Source: Acidobacteria bacterium AH-259-L09 (GTDB lineage Bacteria; Acidobacteriota; UBA6911; RPQK01). From it: a stretch of 16,580 bases of DNA. The notes under the pieces were generated by a model that was not told the DNA's origin, did no database searches, and worked only from the letters and a program-made list of their open reading frames with translations. The translations under genes and the position numbers were made by a program. The stretch's first letter is position 1. Each line of letters begins with the position of its first letter. Below are positions 15,434-16,580 of this stretch, one piece after another. The stretch is from NCBI GenBank assembly GCA_027717875.1, contig JALLOL010000026.1, positions 1-16,580 on the forward strand, given 5' to 3'.

Positions 15434-16486
15434 ATGCCGCGTGTCGTCGCCCTAGGAACCGCCGTACCTCCCTTCTGTTTTGACCAACAGGATATCCAAC
15501 AATCGGCCCGGCAGCATTTTCAAGAAGACCTCGAGAAGATGGAAAGGCTCATTTCCGTTTTTAACAACGTTCAAGTTCAACGGAGGTTTTTTTCTGTTCC
15601 ATTGGAGTGGTTTAGCTGCGACCACACATTCTCGGAAAAGAACGACGAATACATCCGCTGGGCAGAGAGATTGAGCATTGAAGCCATTGAGCGTTGCCTG
15701 GCAAAGGCCGGCCTGAGTCCTGAGCATGTGGATCACCTGATCTTCGTCTCCACCAGTGGAATGTCTACGCCCAGCATTGATGCTCGCATCATCAATCGAT
15801 TGGGCTTTCGCAACTCCACGAAACGTACGCCCATTTTTGGGTTGGGATGTGCCGGCGGAGCAGCCGGACTTTCACGCTGCAGCGACCTGGCGAAGGGAGC
15901 ACCGGACCAACGTATTCTTCTGGTCTCGGTGGAGTTATCTTCGCTCACTTTTCAATCCAAGGATTACCGTAAGAGCAACTTTGTGGCGTCTGCGCTCTTT
16001 TCGGACGGAGCGGCCGCGGTTTTGGTCTGTGGCGACTCCTGTCCCGAGGACGGAGCTCAGGTGGTAGATAGCCTGAGCACTCTGTGGCCCAACACGCTTG
16101 ATGTCATGGGATGGGATTTCAGTGAAGCAGGGCTCAGTGTCATTTTTTCTCGAAGCATTCCTTCCATTATCAACAAATATGCCCAAGCAAACATCGAGGA
16201 ATTTTTAAAGCGCAACCAGACCACCTTGAAGGACCTCTCTCACTATGTGATCCATCCGGGGGGCGCCAAGATACTTGTTGCCTTCCAGGAATCACTGGGG
16301 CTCACACAAGAGATGTTGGAGTCCAGCTATTTCGTTTTGGAAAACTACGGAAATATGTCAAGCCCAACCGTGCTATTCATTTTGGAGCATCTAACCCAGA
16401 AAGCGCCTCCAAAGAAAGGTGACTATGGGCTGTGCGCAGCTTTCGGACCCGGCTTCAGTTCTGAACTCATCCTCCTGAGATGGTGA
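15434..16486 (+). CDS. Type III polyketide synthase (chalcone/stilbene synthase family)
   Basis: This family of homodimeric ketosynthases extends an acyl-CoA with malonyl-CoA and cyclises the product. The catalytic triad is complete: Cys139 in FGLGCAGGAAGLSR, His274 in YVIHPGGAKIL and Asn307 in ENYGNMSSPTV. The His-to-Asn spacing (33) equals that of plant chalcone synthase, and the Cys-to-His spacing is near it. MSTPSIDARI (110-119) and the end AFGPGFSSELILLRW are also family signatures. At 350 residues it is typical of bacterial members, several of which make alkylpyrones or alkylresorcinols from long acyl chains. The starter unit here cannot be read. A FabH-type ketosynthase is less likely, given the GFGPG-like C-terminal motif and sequence around Cys139. 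It follows the secreted protein by eleven bases with a strong ribosome binding site. No methyltransferase or oxidoreductase partner is visible before the window ends. Confidence 0.93.
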   Translation: MPRVVALGTAVPPFCFDQQDIQQSARQHFQEDLEKMERLISVFNNVQVQRRFFSVPLEWFSCDHTFSEKNDEYIRWAERLSIEAIERCLAKAGLSPEHVDHLIFVSTSGMSTPSIDARIINRLGFRNSTKRTPIFGLGCAGGAAGLSRCSDLAKGAPDQRILLVSVELSSLTFQSKDYRKSNFVASALFSDGAAAVLVCGDSCPEDGAQVVDSLSTLWPNTLDVMGWDFSEAGLSVIFSRSIPSIINKYAQANIEEFLKRNQTTLKDLSHYVIHPGGAKILVAFQESLGLTQEMLESSYFVLENYGNMSSPTVLFILEHLTQKAPPKKGDYGLCAAFGPGFSSELILLRW

Positions 16487-16492
16487 GCCCTT

Positions 16493-16548
16493 CCAGGTTC
16501 CAGGTTTCAAGTTTCAAGTTCCAAGTTGCAGGTTGCAAGCTGAGGGTT
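16493..16548. repeat. Heptamer (7-bp) repeat array after the PKS gene
   Basis: Eight seven-base units run in phase: CCAGGTT twice, TCAAGTT twice, CCAAGTT, GCAGGTT, GCAAGCT, GAGGGTT. CCAGGTT, CCAAGTT and GCAGGTT are identical to units at 7997-8024. The array begins seven bases after the PKS stop. The remaining bases to 16580 show no gene start or hairpin. Confidence 0.82.
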
Positions 16549-16580
16549 GAAGTCGATTGGAAGATCCCCAAGAGTAAGCT

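Overview
The window is about 16.6 kb of bacterial chromosome with moderate GC (about half, by eye). It is densely packed with housekeeping genes plus short repeats between operons. A type III polyketide synthase, a LarC nickel-pincer enzyme, a bifunctional PBP1A and a complete nuoLMN tail suggest a Gram-negative, respiring, uncultured-type bacterium. Acidobacteriota or a neighbouring phylum is my guess from general feel only; no rRNA or other marker is present to settle it.

Layout. (1) 1-4106, plus strand: the end of a complex I operon (nuoL 3' part, nuoM, nuoN) running into greA, with 4-nt gaps or overlaps between genes. nuoM is broken by one extra G in an 8-G run at 895-902. (2) 4121-4414, minus strand: a small exported protein of unknown function, convergent with greA. 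(3) 4415-4612: a divergent intergenic region with a 29-bp-arm palindrome (REP/MITE-like), a decayed copy of its arm and partial motifs. (4) 4613-6871, plus strand: PBP1A. (5) 6868-6937: a second large palindrome that contains the stop codons of both PBP1A and the convergent polyprenyl synthase. (6) 11996-6934, minus strand: larC, metG and tatD with 4-nt and 1-nt overlaps, then, after a heptamer-repeat spacer carrying a plausible promoter, a long-chain polyprenyl diphosphate synthase. (7) 11997-12372: a divergent spacer with a 13-unit array of 8-bp repeats and a short inverted array. (8) 12373-16486, plus strand: argS, a secreted helical protein of unknown function built from two copies of one module, and a type III polyketide synthase, closely spaced as one operon. 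(9) 16487-16580: another heptamer array and no gene.

How the genes relate. The Nuo subunits pump protons from NADH oxidation to quinone. The polyprenyl synthase could supply the quinone side chain, and the type III PKS could make alkyl-pyrone or -resorcinol lipids. PBP1A builds peptidoglycan, GreA rescues stalled RNA polymerase, and MetRS and ArgRS charge tRNAs. I see no CRISPR, phage, transposase or rRNA/tRNA gene. The most unusual material is the non-coding repeat layer: two palindrome families, 7-bp arrays at three loci that touch gene ends, and an 8-bp array. Also notable is the duplicated-module secreted protein beside the type III PKS.
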